Source: Paenibacillus alkalitolerans (GTDB taxonomy: Bacteria; Bacillota; Bacilli; Paenibacillales; YIM-B00363). Taken from it: a DNA stretch of 64,000 nt. The stretch lies in the NCBI RefSeq assembly GCF_016482785.1, contig NZ_JAEMXM010000008.1, positions 78,898 to 142,897 of the forward strand. Direction: 5' to 3'. Below, piece by piece: positions 53,144 through 62,247 of the stretch (within the stretch, counting starts at the first letter, position 1; each line of letters begins with the position of its first letter). The notes under the pieces were generated by a model. The model saw only the letters and a program-made list of their open reading frames with translations, did no database searches and had not been told where the DNA came from. The translations under genes and the position numbers were made by a program.

Positions 53144-54955
53144 ATGCAGATGGAAAGATGGCAGCGATTCAACATTAACAATGTGCCGATTCGATATAAG
53201 CTCATTTATTTCTTCTTGCTTGTCAGCATTATTCCCGCCGTCGGTCTCGGTTTGCTGGTCGATTGGCAGACCGCGAGAATTATCGAGAAGCAGACGAACG
53301 ACAATACGTTTCAATTGATCGGCAAAGTGAACAAAGCTTTGGAATTCCATGCCGGCAATATGCAAAACGTAACGTACTTTACTGCGAATAAGCGGGAAGT
53401 GCAGCGCTTTATGAAGGACGGAACGGAAGCGTTAACGCAGGACGATCGTTACGAGCTTCGGAAGTTTCTGCAAAATTTCATTACGCTTTATCCCGAAATT
53501 GCAGGTATCCTGCTGGCGAACGCCGACGGAGAGTACGTGAGCAACGAAATGTATGCCCGCACCGATTCTCCCTTGACGGAGGATTCATGGTACCGCGAGG
53601 CGGTGGAGAACAAGGGGATTTTCAAAATTATCGGCCACCCTGTGGAGCGAAACCTGGCGAATCATAACAATTACAAAGACACGGAGGTCGTGTCCGTTGT
53701 CCGGGCGATATACGATACGTCAAGGCAGCGGGTGCTTGGGGTCGTGCTTATCGATCTCAAGATGCGCGTCATAGCGGAAACGGTAAAGGACGTTCATCTG
53801 GGGAAAACCGGATATCTTATGGTGATCGATCAGAGCGGCAAAAATATTTACTTGCCTCAGGACCCTGTGGTGCGGGAAATTCCGAGGGAATGGATCGGCG
53901 ATCATTTTTCCGGTACGTTCTCCAAGAAGGTGTCGGACAAGACGTACCAGTTCATATACCGGACGTCGCCGTTCACCAATTGGACGACGGTCGGCGTCTT
54001 TTCGGCCAGGGAGTCCGTTCCGGAGGTGCAGGAGATCCGGTTTTATCTCGTAAGCTTCGTCTTCTTCGGCTGCTTGTTCGGGCTGACCGCTTCACTCTAC
54101 TTGTCTTACTCGATTTCCAAGCCGATCGGCCAGCTCATGAGTTTCATGAACAAGGCGGAGTCCGGCGATTTGGCCATTCGCTACATCGGGAAGCGGGACG
54201 ACGAGATCGGGATGCTCGGCCGCAGCTTTAACAAAATGCTCGCGCAAATTAACCGCTTGCTTTCCCTGACGAAGATTCAGGAGAGGCAGCAGCGCGAAGC
54301 CGAGCTGCGCAGCTTGCAGGCGTATATCAAGCCGCATTTCCTGTACAATACGCTGGATACCGTGCACTGGATGGCGAGAAACCGGGGTCAGGACGACATG
54401 GCCGATGTGATCGCATCGTTGTCGAAGCTGTTCCGTATCGGTCTGAGCAAGGGGCAGGACATGATCCTGTTTGCGGAGGAAATCGAGCATGTACGCAGTT
54501 ATCTGATTATCCAGAAGACAAGATATAGAGAAAAGTTGAACTATTCGATTGATATTGCGCCGAATGTGCAGCATCGGCATGTGATGAAATTCATGCTGCA
54601 GCCGATTGTGGAAAATGCGATTTACCACGGGATCAAAGAACGCAGAGGCCCGGGGCATATTCATATTGAGGCGGCAGAGGAGAAGGACCGGCTGATCATT
54701 CGCGTGCATGACGACGGCAAAGGAATGACGCGGGAGAAGCTCGCGGAGCTGCGGTCGGCATTAAGCGATACGGCGATGAAAGGGGAGGGCAGTTATCCGC
54801 CGCCGCCAGGATACGGCCTTCGCAACGTTCATGCCCGTCTGCAGTTGACGTTCGGGGACGCGTACGGCATTTCCATGGAGAGTGAAGCAGGACAAGGGAC
54901 GACGGTAACGATTTTGCATCCGCTGTTAACGGAGAAGGACCGTAAGAAAGAATAG
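53144..54955 (+). CDS. YesM-type sensor histidine kinase
   Basis: The 603-aa kinase has a membrane helix at about residues 17-38, an extracellular Cache-like sensor (about 40-295), a second helix (about 297-320), HAMP (about 320-375) and the LytS/YesM-type kinase domain with LQAYIKPHFLYNTLDTVHWM (phospho-accepting His) and HATPase boxes (VENAIYHGIKER, DDGKGM, YGLRNVHARL). It sits between the sugar-binding protein and the AraC-type regulator genes, 21 and 24 bases apart respectively. Confidence 0.95.
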   Translation: MQMERWQRFNINNVPIRYKLIYFFLLVSIIPAVGLGLLVDWQTARIIEKQTNDNTFQLIGKVNKALEFHAGNMQNVTYFTANKREVQRFMKDGTEALTQDDRYELRKFLQNFITLYPEIAGILLANADGEYVSNEMYARTDSPLTEDSWYREAVENKGIFKIIGHPVERNLANHNNYKDTEVVSVVRAIYDTSRQRVLGVVLIDLKMRVIAETVKDVHLGKTGYLMVIDQSGKNIYLPQDPVVREIPREWIGDHFSGTFSKKVSDKTYQFIYRTSPFTNWTTVGVFSARESVPEVQEIRFYLVSFVFFGCLFGLTASLYLSYSISKPIGQLMSFMNKAESGDLAIRYIGKRDDEIGMLGRSFNKMLAQINRLLSLTKIQERQQREAELRSLQAYIKPHFLYNTLDTVHWMARNRGQDDMADVIASLSKLFRIGLSKGQDMILFAEEIEHVRSYLIIQKTRYREKLNYSIDIAPNVQHRHVMKFMLQPIVENAIYHGIKERRGPGHIHIEAAEEKDRLIIRVHDDGKGMTREKLAELRSALSDTAMKGEGSYPPPPGYGLRNVHARLQLTFGDAYGISMESEAGQGTTVTILHPLLTEKDRKKE

Positions 54956-54979
54956 AGACGAATATTAGGGGATGTCTGC

Positions 54980-56203
54980 ATGGAAAAGGTATGGAAAGTC
55001 ATTATTGCCGACGATGAACCGATCATACGGGAGGGTATTCGCAACGCCGTCGACTGGAGCGCATTGCACATGGAAGTGACGGCGGAGGCGGAGGATGGCG
55101 AAGAGGCTATGGAACTCGCGCTCCGGCATCAAATCCACATTCTCCTTGTCGATCTGAACATGCCGATCATGAACGGGATGGAGCTGATCAAGGAGGTGCG
55201 GAAGCTGCTGCCGGAATGCCGGATCATCATCATTACGGGACACGATGAGTTCGGCTATGCGCAGGAAGCGATTCGGCTTCAAGTCGACGACTACATCCTG
55301 AAGCCGGCTCAGCCGAAGCAGCTGCATTCGGTGCTCTCCAGAACGGTGAAGCAGCTGGAAAACTCTATGCACCAGAGCAGGCATTTGAAGCTGGCCTCGG
55401 AGCAGATTATGAAAAATCTCCACATGCTTCGCGAACGGTTTTGTCTGGAGTGGATGGAGGGGCATTTGTCGTACGAAGAAATTCGCGAGCAGCTGCAGTT
55501 TTTGCGCTTGCCGGACAACGCTCCGGACATCCTTGCCGTCATCCGTTGGCCGGAGCTTAGTCCGAATCAATCGCTGATGAAGGAGAGGGATCGCCAGCTG
55601 CTCCTTTACGCCATTGAGAATATTGCCGGGGAGCTGCTGGAAGCTTATCCTTCCGTCATATTCCGCAGTTATTCCGACTTGATATTTATAATGGTTTGGG
55701 GCCCGTGCCCGCTGGAGGTGTTGACCAGGATCGAGCAATCGGTTCAAGGCTATCTTAAACTGTCGGTCGTGCTCCATTCCGAGAAGGTGAGCGGCGGGCT
55801 CGCTGCTGTTCCGGCTGCTTATAAAACTTGTAAGACTGCGGTATATCAAGGAACGCAAATATCACCGGTGGCGAAGAGGGCTAAGCAGTATATTCAGACC
55901 CATCTGCATGATGCGTCGCTCACCTTGGAATCGTTGGCTGAGCTTTTGAACGTGTCTCCGGTATACCTAAGCCGCGTGATCAAGAACGAGCTGGGAGTCT
56001 CTTTCGTGGCGTTCGTAACGCAGCTGCGCATTCAGAGGGCGATTCAACTGCTCAACTCGACCGATTGGCCGATTCACAAAATTGCGGAACAGGTCGGCTA
56101 CGAGTCGCAGCATTATTTCAGCACCGCATTCAAGAAGGTGGTCGGAGTGCCGCCGATTCAATACCGCAAGGGGCCGGCAGCGGGAGCGGAAGGCACGGAT
56201 TAG
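54980..56203 (+). CDS. YesN-type response regulator with AraC DNA-binding domain
   Basis: The 407-aa regulator has an N-terminal receiver (VIIADDEPIIREGIRNAVDW; phospho-acceptor Asp in LLVDLNMP; Lys in YILKPAQ), a middle region (about 125-290) and a C-terminal AraC/XylS helix-turn-helix pair (about 295-395: LAELLNVSPVYLSRVIKNEL, IAEQVGYESQHYFSTAFKK). It is the partner of the preceding YesM-type kinase. Likely targets are the tctCBA or chvE-type operons downstream; the sugar-type receptor favours the latter. Confidence 0.95.
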   Translation: MEKVWKVIIADDEPIIREGIRNAVDWSALHMEVTAEAEDGEEAMELALRHQIHILLVDLNMPIMNGMELIKEVRKLLPECRIIIITGHDEFGYAQEAIRLQVDDYILKPAQPKQLHSVLSRTVKQLENSMHQSRHLKLASEQIMKNLHMLRERFCLEWMEGHLSYEEIREQLQFLRLPDNAPDILAVIRWPELSPNQSLMKERDRQLLLYAIENIAGELLEAYPSVIFRSYSDLIFIMVWGPCPLEVLTRIEQSVQGYLKLSVVLHSEKVSGGLAAVPAAYKTCKTAVYQGTQISPVAKRAKQYIQTHLHDASLTLESLAELLNVSPVYLSRVIKNELGVSFVAFVTQLRIQRAIQLLNSTDWPIHKIAEQVGYESQHYFSTAFKKVVGVPPIQYRKGPAAGAEGTD

Positions 56204-56312
56204 CGCAGGCGAAGGATGCGAGAGCTGTCTTAAGAGTCATCACCAGGTGACTTTAGGACGGCTCTTGTATTTTTTAGCCGTACCTTCCGGACCGGATGCT
56301 TACCGGACTAAG

Positions 56313-56565
56313 CGCTAGTCAGGAAAACCGGCTTATTAGGCAGGCTGACTCGTCTTATTTGTCGGGTTTGGCGACTAATGCATTCGTTATCGGCGTTTTG
56401 GCTGCAAATTAGTCAGCTTTACCCGTACTAATAATCGCCTTTCCTGACTATTAGTCAGGCTCAAGCTGCTTATTTTCGCCAATTACTCGCCGAAATTGCC
56501 CGTTAGTCAGCCAGTCCGAACAATTAGTCGGGACAAGTATGTTTATTTGTCAGGAAAAGTGACTA
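56313..56565. repeat. Cluster of TTAGTCAG-type motifs
   Basis: About ten versions of (A/T)TTAGTC(A/G)G or its complement occur in 250 bases, including the perfect 17-bp palindrome CCTGACTATTAGTCAGG (56443-56459). Others lie at 56316, 56372, 56408, 56502, 56523 and 56544. The flanking pattern TTTTCCTGACTAAT resembles the half-site of the symmetric elements near 47 kb. Confidence 0.65.
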
Positions 56566-56690
56566 TTGCACCTCAACGTGGTGCCGCTGACCGGGTGTGC
56601 TGCCACGACGACCAAAAAGACCAAAAGTAACAATATGACCGAATGGATTGTAATTTGCGCAAAAGGAAATAGAATTGAAATTACGAGTTG

Positions 56691-56717
56691 TGAAAGCGCT
56701 TACTGAAAGCGCTTATA
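56691..56717 (+). promoter_or_regulatory. Tandem cre-like sites before tctC
   Basis: TGAAAGCGCTTACT (56691-56704) and TGAAAGCGCTTATA (56704-56717) are direct 13-bp-spaced copies, each one base away from the cre consensus TGWNANCGNTNWCA. They suggest strong CcpA repression of the tricarboxylate transporter operon. Confidence 0.65.
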
Positions 56718-56749
56718 CACAAGCGACAAATGTATAGGGGGATTTCGGC

Positions 56750-57775
56750 ATGAAGAGGAATGCGGTTGGAGCATTATTATCATTGGCATTGCTGGCAAGC
56801 ACGGTGATCGGCTGCGCCTCCGGAGGGAAGACGGGAGGAACGGCGGCGGCGCCGGCGAATGCGGAACCGGAATATCCGACGAAGCAAATCGAGGTAACCG
56901 TACCGTTCGCGGCAGGCGGTGGAACCGATCTGTACGCGCGCGCCATGAGCGAGTATTTAAGCAAGGAATGGGGACAGCCGCTGGTGGTCGTCAATAAGCC
57001 GGGCGCAGGCGGCGCGACGGCGACGCAAGCCGTCCTGAAGCAAGGGACGAAGGACGGGTATTCGGTGATCGTGCAAAGCGTTTCCGCTGTGTCGGGCCTC
57101 ATCGCCGGCCAGAAAAATTTGCCGTTCACGATAGACGATTATCAATTCATAGCAAGAACGACGAACGACCCGCTCGCTTACATTGTAAAAGCGGATGCTC
57201 CTTGGAAAGACATGAAAGAGTTCAGCGAATGGGCGAAAAACAACACGGATCAACTCACTTTCGCAAGCAACGGACCTACGGCGATCGCTTCGTTCGGGGT
57301 CATCCAATGGATGGACAGCATCGGGGCGGATTACTCCAAGGCGAAGCTTGTCGTTACGAACGGTTCGGCCGATGCGCTTCCGAAGGTTGCCGGCGGACAT
57401 ATCATCCTCGGCGTGCAAGGCGTGAGCGAAGCGTCCAATCTCGTGAAGGCGGGCAAGCTGAAAATTCTTGGTATCGCTTCGGATAAGAGAAGTCCGTTCT
57501 TCCCGGACGTGCCGACGTTGGAGGAACAAGGCATTTCGGGCGTAACCGCATCGTTCTGGGTCGGCGTGTCTATGCCTGCGGGCGTTCCGGACTACGCAGT
57601 GAAGAAATGGGAATCGTCGATTCAGAAGATGCATGAGGATTCGGCGTTCCAGGACAAGCTCAAGTCGATGAACGTTCAAGGGATTTTCCAAAACTCGGCG
57701 GAATACAAGAAGCACGTGGAAGAAGAAGTGGCAAGATTCGTGGACATTGTCAAAAAGAAAAACTTGGTGAAGTAA
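56750..57775 (+). CDS. tctC: Tripartite tricarboxylate transporter substrate-binding lipoprotein (TctC)
   Basis: The 341-aa protein has a lipobox (VIGCAS, Cys near residue 22) and the TctC/Bug receptor fold: FAAGGGTDLYARAMSEYL and VVNKPGAGGATATQAVL (ligand-carboxylate-binding loops), GILGVQG-type VAGGHIILGVQG. It delivers citrate-like or other carboxylates to the TctAB membrane complex encoded downstream. AGGGGG precedes the ATG. The ligand cannot be predicted. Confidence 0.94.
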   Translation: MKRNAVGALLSLALLASTVIGCASGGKTGGTAAAPANAEPEYPTKQIEVTVPFAAGGGTDLYARAMSEYLSKEWGQPLVVVNKPGAGGATATQAVLKQGTKDGYSVIVQSVSAVSGLIAGQKNLPFTIDDYQFIARTTNDPLAYIVKADAPWKDMKEFSEWAKNNTDQLTFASNGPTAIASFGVIQWMDSIGADYSKAKLVVTNGSADALPKVAGGHIILGVQGVSEASNLVKAGKLKILGIASDKRSPFFPDVPTLEEQGISGVTASFWVGVSMPAGVPDYAVKKWESSIQKMHEDSAFQDKLKSMNVQGIFQNSAEYKKHVEEEVARFVDIVKKKNLVK

Positions 57776-57880
57776 TTGAGAATCGGATCGGAAGAAAGGA
57801 TATGAAGTCGATGTCCTTTCTTCCCTCTATTTTCAAAGGATCGCGAGGCTCAAAAGTTTGCGAAGAAAGGAGGAGAGCGG

Positions 57881-58327
57881 ATGATCGCCGACCGTATCGG
57901 AGGAATTATCAGCATCTTGTTTGGAAGCGTCGCCATTTCGGAGGCTGTACGCCTGTATCCGTACCGCACCGACTATTTTGCGGGGGACCATGTTCTGCCC
58001 GCAGTTGTCGGAGCGCTGCTCGTATTGTTGGGGCTTCTGTTGGCCTTTGCGGCGGTAAAGGGAGAGAAGTTTGTCGCTACTTTTCCGGACAAGTCTACTG
58101 TGATCTCAATGCTTTTATCTTTCGGCCTGCTCTTTGTATATTGGGTGATTATACCGGTGTTGGGTTACGTTATCAGCACATTGTTGATTGCGATCGGGCT
58201 GTTTAAGGTGATGGGCGGCTTTCGCCTGATTAAGTCGGCCTTGTTCGGAGCGCTGCTGACTTCGGTCTTCTATATGATTTTTATTTATTGGCTTGGTATG
58301 TCATTCCCTAAAGGGATGTTCTATTAA
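57881..58327 (+). CDS. tctB: Tripartite tricarboxylate transporter small permease (TctB)
   Basis: The 148-aa protein has four membrane helices (about residues 7-25, 42-60, 74-108 and 122-142), typical of TctB. It is the small integral subunit that accompanies TctA. AAAGGAGGAG precedes the ATG, and the large permease gene begins 17 bases after its stop. Confidence 0.92.
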   Translation: MIADRIGGIISILFGSVAISEAVRLYPYRTDYFAGDHVLPAVVGALLVLLGLLLAFAAVKGEKFVATFPDKSTVISMLLSFGLLFVYWVIIPVLGYVISTLLIAIGLFKVMGGFRLIKSALFGALLTSVFYMIFIYWLGMSFPKGMFY

Positions 58328-58344
58328 TTAACGGGGTGGAATAT

Positions 58345-59865
58345 ATGGAAGCTCTTTCGATGCTGTTAACGGGCTTTGGCGAAGCGCTGACACCCCTGAA
58401 TATAGCGATGGCTATACTTGGGGCGCTCGTCGGAACGCTTGTCGGGATGCTTCCCGGACTCGGACCGACGTCAGCGATCGCGATACTGCTGCCGCTGACG
58501 ACGGTTCTCGATCCGGTGCAGGGTATCATTATGTTGGCGGGAATATATTACGGCGCGATGTACGGAGGTTCAACGACCGCCATCCTTCTTAACATACCCG
58601 GAGAGGTGTCTTCGGTTCCGACGTGCCTGGACGGGTATCCGCTGGCGAAGCAAGGGAGAGGAGGAGCCGCGCTCGGCATTGCCGCCATCGCATCGTTTGC
58701 CGCCGGCATGATCGCCGTGGTCGGCCTTGTGTTCTTCGCGCCGGCATTGGCGGACCAAGCGCTGAAGTTCGGGCCGCCGGAATATTTCGCGCTTATGCTG
58801 CTCGCGCTCACCGTTATTGTGAATTTGGCGGGAAACTCGATCATCAAAGGCTTAATCATGGGTCTGCTCGGTTACTTGTTCGCTATGGTCGGGATGGGGC
58901 CTTCCGGCGGACAGATGCGGTTTACGTTCGGAAACGAATCGTTGATGGCCGGCGTCGAGATGATCAGCGTGATCATCGGTTTGTTCGCCATTGCGGAAGT
59001 GTTCAAAGGCCTTGAGGAAAAGACGGGTAAAATCTCTGTGGGTAAAATCAAAAATCCTTACCCGAGCGCCTCGGATCTGAAGCAAAGCTCCAAATCCATC
59101 GTTCGCGGCGGCTTGGTCGGATTTCTTCTGGGCTTGCTTCCAGGCTGCTCCACTGCGGTCTCTACCTTCCTGGCTTACGATCTGGAGAAGAAAATGTCGA
59201 AGACGCCGGAACGGTTCGGCAAAGGCGCAATGGAAGGGGTAGCGGCTCCGGAAGCGGCCAACAACGCGACAAGCTCTTCGGGCTTCATTCCATTGTTTGC
59301 GCTTGGCATCCCAAGCTCGCCGCCGCTTGCGATTTTGCTTGCCGGCTTAATGATCTACGGTCTGCAGCCGGGTCCCATGCTGTTTGAACAGAACGGCGGC
59401 TTCGTCTGGACCGTCATCGCAAGCATGTTTGTCGGCAATATCATGCTCCTTGTGCTCAACCTGCCTCTCGTAGGTTTGTGGGCAAAGCTTACCAGCATAC
59501 CTTACAGCGTAATGGCGCCCATTATCCTGATTCTTAGCATCATCGGCACATATACGATAAGAAACAGCTTGTTCGACGTGTTGATAGCGCTCATCTTCGG
59601 CGTTGTAGGATATATTTTACAAAAGTACCGCTGGCCGGTCGTTCCGTTTATATTGTGCTTCATTTTAGGTCCGATGATGGAGCAATCGTTCGTACAGTCG
59701 CTGACCATGTCTTCCGGCAGTTTTGCGGTGTTCGTGAATCGTCCGATCTCGTTGTCGATCTTGGTTTTGGCTGCGATTCTGCTTGTCGTTTCCCTCATCC
59801 TGATCAGTCGCACCAAGCTCAAAGTGAAAGAAGCGGTCGGCGCCGATGCCGCTCTCGAAAGCTAA
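58345..59865 (+). CDS. tctA: Tripartite tricarboxylate transporter large permease (TctA)
   Basis: The 506-aa protein has about 12 membrane helices with the duplicated TctA motifs: GMLPGLGPTSAIAILLPLT (near residues 37-55), YYGAMYGGSTTAILLNIPGE and, in the second half, GLLPGCSTAVSTFLAYDLEK and FIPLFALGIPSSPPLAILL. It forms the ion-coupled translocation pathway together with TctB and the TctC receptor. The ATG at 58345 follows GGGGTGG; a GTG at 58336 is less likely. Confidence 0.96.
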   Translation: MEALSMLLTGFGEALTPLNIAMAILGALVGTLVGMLPGLGPTSAIAILLPLTTVLDPVQGIIMLAGIYYGAMYGGSTTAILLNIPGEVSSVPTCLDGYPLAKQGRGGAALGIAAIASFAAGMIAVVGLVFFAPALADQALKFGPPEYFALMLLALTVIVNLAGNSIIKGLIMGLLGYLFAMVGMGPSGGQMRFTFGNESLMAGVEMISVIIGLFAIAEVFKGLEEKTGKISVGKIKNPYPSASDLKQSSKSIVRGGLVGFLLGLLPGCSTAVSTFLAYDLEKKMSKTPERFGKGAMEGVAAPEAANNATSSSGFIPLFALGIPSSPPLAILLAGLMIYGLQPGPMLFEQNGGFVWTVIASMFVGNIMLLVLNLPLVGLWAKLTSIPYSVMAPIILILSIIGTYTIRNSLFDVLIALIFGVVGYILQKYRWPVVPFILCFILGPMMEQSFVQSLTMSSGSFAVFVNRPISLSILVLAAILLVVSLILISRTKLKVKEAVGADAALES

Positions 59866-59916
59866 GCGGTTCGGAGGAATGCCGTTGCGACTTAGCTTTG
59901 GAAGGAGACAAGCTTC

Positions 59917-61113
59917 ATGAATTACGGGACGGCCGATTATTGGAGAGCGACAGCAGCTCTTAGCATGGGATCCTTCCTTGTTTTCACCATTGTCTATTTG
60001 ACTCAGCCTCTGCTGCCGCTCCTGGCCGAAGAATTCGCTTTAAGCGAAACGCAAGCGAGCTTATCGGTTTCGGTCGTGATGATGTGTATCAGTGCGGCCC
60101 TATTAGTATACGGACCGTTATCGGATGCCTTCGGCAGAAAGCCGTTAATGGTGCTCTGCATGGCCGGAGGGACCGTTTCAACGCTGTGCACCGCCTTTGT
60201 CGGCGACTATTCGCTGATGATCGTGTTGAGAGCGGTTCAAGGTTTGTGTCTGGCAGGAATACCTGCGCTGGCGATGGCTTACATGGGCGAGGAATTTTCG
60301 GAAAAAGCGTTGAGCGTATCTATGGGCATTAACATTGGGGCGAATACGATCGGCGGGATGAGCGGGCGCGTGCTTGGCGGGGTAATCGCCGACCACTTCG
60401 GGTGGCGGGCGTCGTTTGCGGTCATCGGGACGCTTGCGATCGTGCTGTTCGCTCTCTTTGTCTGGCTGCTGCCCGCTTCCCGCGCATTCCGGCCTATGCC
60501 GGTAACTTTGCGGTCGGCGGGTCTCGCATTGCTCGGTCATGTGCGCAACCCGCCGCTGCTCGCCGCGATGGTCGTCGGAGGGTTGCATTTTTTTGTATTT
60601 ATCGGGTATTTCAACTATTTGACCTTCTGGCTGAGCGGGGAGCCGTTCCGGCTGTCCGCGAGCGCGATCGGGCTGCTGTTCTTTGCTTATTTGGCGGGGA
60701 CGCTGGGCTCGATCCTATCCGGGAAGCTGTCCGATCGTTGGGGAAAGGCGCGCTGCGTCATGGCGGGCATTGCGATCTTCGCGGCAGGTCTGCTATTAAC
60801 GCTAACAGGGCTGCTGGCGTTCATATTTGCCGGCCTCGTGTTAACCTGCTTCGGAGCCTTCTTCTCCCATTCCGCTTCGGCAAGCTGGGTGAACGCAAGG
60901 GCCGGGCAAGCCAAGGCGAGCGCAACAAGCTTGTATTTATTTTCCTATTATTTGGGCGGAAGTTTAGGAAGCTATTACTTGGGCTGGTTTTGGCAGCATT
61001 ACCGGTGGACGGGCGTGGTTGGGGGTTCGCTGTTGATATTTATGCTGACAATGGCTCTTTCTTTATATCTCTATAAGGTTGAGAGGCCGCGGACACAAGA
61101 AAAACTCTTCTAG
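59917..61113 (+). CDS. MFS transporter
   Basis: The 398-aa major facilitator has 12 membrane helices and motif A (GPLSDAFGRKPLMVLC, near residues 66-81; GKLSDRWGKARC repeats it in the second half). The sequence LPLLAEEFALSETQASLSVS resembles NepI/YgaY-type drug or nucleoside exporters. AAGGAGA precedes the ATG, 51 bases after tctA, so it may be transcribed with the tct operon and could export a by-product. Substrate unknown. Confidence 0.92.
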   Translation: MNYGTADYWRATAALSMGSFLVFTIVYLTQPLLPLLAEEFALSETQASLSVSVVMMCISAALLVYGPLSDAFGRKPLMVLCMAGGTVSTLCTAFVGDYSLMIVLRAVQGLCLAGIPALAMAYMGEEFSEKALSVSMGINIGANTIGGMSGRVLGGVIADHFGWRASFAVIGTLAIVLFALFVWLLPASRAFRPMPVTLRSAGLALLGHVRNPPLLAAMVVGGLHFFVFIGYFNYLTFWLSGEPFRLSASAIGLLFFAYLAGTLGSILSGKLSDRWGKARCVMAGIAIFAAGLLLTLTGLLAFIFAGLVLTCFGAFFSHSASASWVNARAGQAKASATSLYLFSYYLGGSLGSYYLGWFWQHYRWTGVVGGSLLIFMLTMALSLYLYKVERPRTQEKLF

Positions 61114-61330
61114 CCCTTGTAGTGTAACACCACGAGAGCGGAATGAATGGAGTGTGCGGCTGCCGAGCGGGGAGAGATTGAAGAGTGTAGCCATGAACGG
61201 GGACAGGGGAATAATCGTTGCCTCGCAATGAACTCTATAATTTAACGTTCCCATTAACGTCGGGAAGGTGACTAGGGCACGGCAGCGGCCTTCAAGTATT
61301 ATCCGCCTGTCAGCTAATTATTGCAGGTTA

Positions 61331-62029
61331 TCATGATTGGATGGCTTTACGGAGGAAGGCTTTGATCAATGGATGAACGATATTTTTCAATGCTGAACGT
61401 TCCGGTTGAAATAACGTCCCAATAAAGAAGGGATGCTGGTCAAGCTCCATAATGCGAACTTCACCATCAACGTCTGCTCCGGCAATGCGTAAGCCTGCTT
61501 CTTCTAATATAGGGCTAAATTCAGGATTCAAACCGTAATTACAAACCCCATACTGTTCATTAATCTCATGTGTTCCGTAAATATCCGTTACCTTTGATCC
61601 GGGCGTTAACTTAAAAGTGTGCGTCTTTTCACTGACCGAGCAAGTGAGAGGAGCAACTAATATCAATGAAGCCGAAGGGTTTTCCTCAGCGTGATCCGCT
61701 TCAGTAAGCCCCATGACATTCCTTGCAAACTCAATAATCATGTGCTGAAAACCACCGCATGTACCTAGAAAGGGAATCCGACGCTCGCGAGCAAACCGGA
61801 TACCATTGAGAGCCCCCTGCATGCTGCGGTAAGGACTTGCAGGAACCACCCATAGTGCTTGATATTTGGAGAGCTTTTGTTCGAAATCTTGATCCAACGA
61901 AGGCGTTGGTACCCATTCGAAATGGCTTCGGACACCGATATTATCTGCCGCCAATTGAATTGCTCGAGGTATAGCCGCATGTGCTGCGACTTCCTCATCG
62001 TGATCGCCAATTAATCCGATGTTACACAC
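61331..62029 (-). CDS. CTP-synthase-like class I glutamine amidotransferase
   Basis: The 232-aa protein matches the glutaminase half of CTP synthase alone: CNIGLIGDHDEEVAAHAAIP, the nucleophile Cys in FLGTCGGFQHMI (near residue 98) and the catalytic His-Glu in FIGTLFQPERS. The synthetase half is missing, so it is a stand-alone amidotransferase or gamma-glutamyl hydrolase-like enzyme of unknown acceptor. GTG 62029 is chosen for the GGGAGG 10 bases upstream. Confidence 0.85.
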   Translation of the reverse strand: MCNIGLIGDHDEEVAAHAAIPRAIQLAADNIGVRSHFEWVPTPSLDQDFEQKLSKYQALWVVPASPYRSMQGALNGIRFARERRIPFLGTCGGFQHMIIEFARNVMGLTEADHAEENPSASLILVAPLTCSVSEKTHTFKLTPGSKVTDIYGTHEINEQYGVCNYGLNPEFSPILEEAGLRIAGADVDGEVRIMELDQHPFFIGTLFQPERSALKNIVHPLIKAFLRKAIQS

Positions 62030-62247
62030 ATTTAGACATCCTCCCAATTTTTGTTAAAGCCTTAATAAATCAAATTTAAAGCAGCAATCACTTCAAATCA
62101 AGAATTAATTTCGCTGTGCTACCCTTCTCCCATTCAAGTTAAAAATTTATAAAAAAGGCTGATTTATTGGAAAGACCGATCAAGAGCGCCACTTCTATAA
62201 TCAACTTGTTATCAATTTGAGGTACAAAGGAAGGGGAGCTCACTCAA

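Larger units (their letters stand above)
56204..56749. other. Long regulatory/intergenic region before tctC
   Basis: About 545 bases without a gene. It contains a hairpin terminator-like region after the YesN gene (around 56218-56275, GTCTTAAGAGTCA and related complementary bases), a repeat cluster (56313-56565), and tandem cre-like sites (56691-56717) before the tctC ribosome binding site. Confidence 0.6.
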
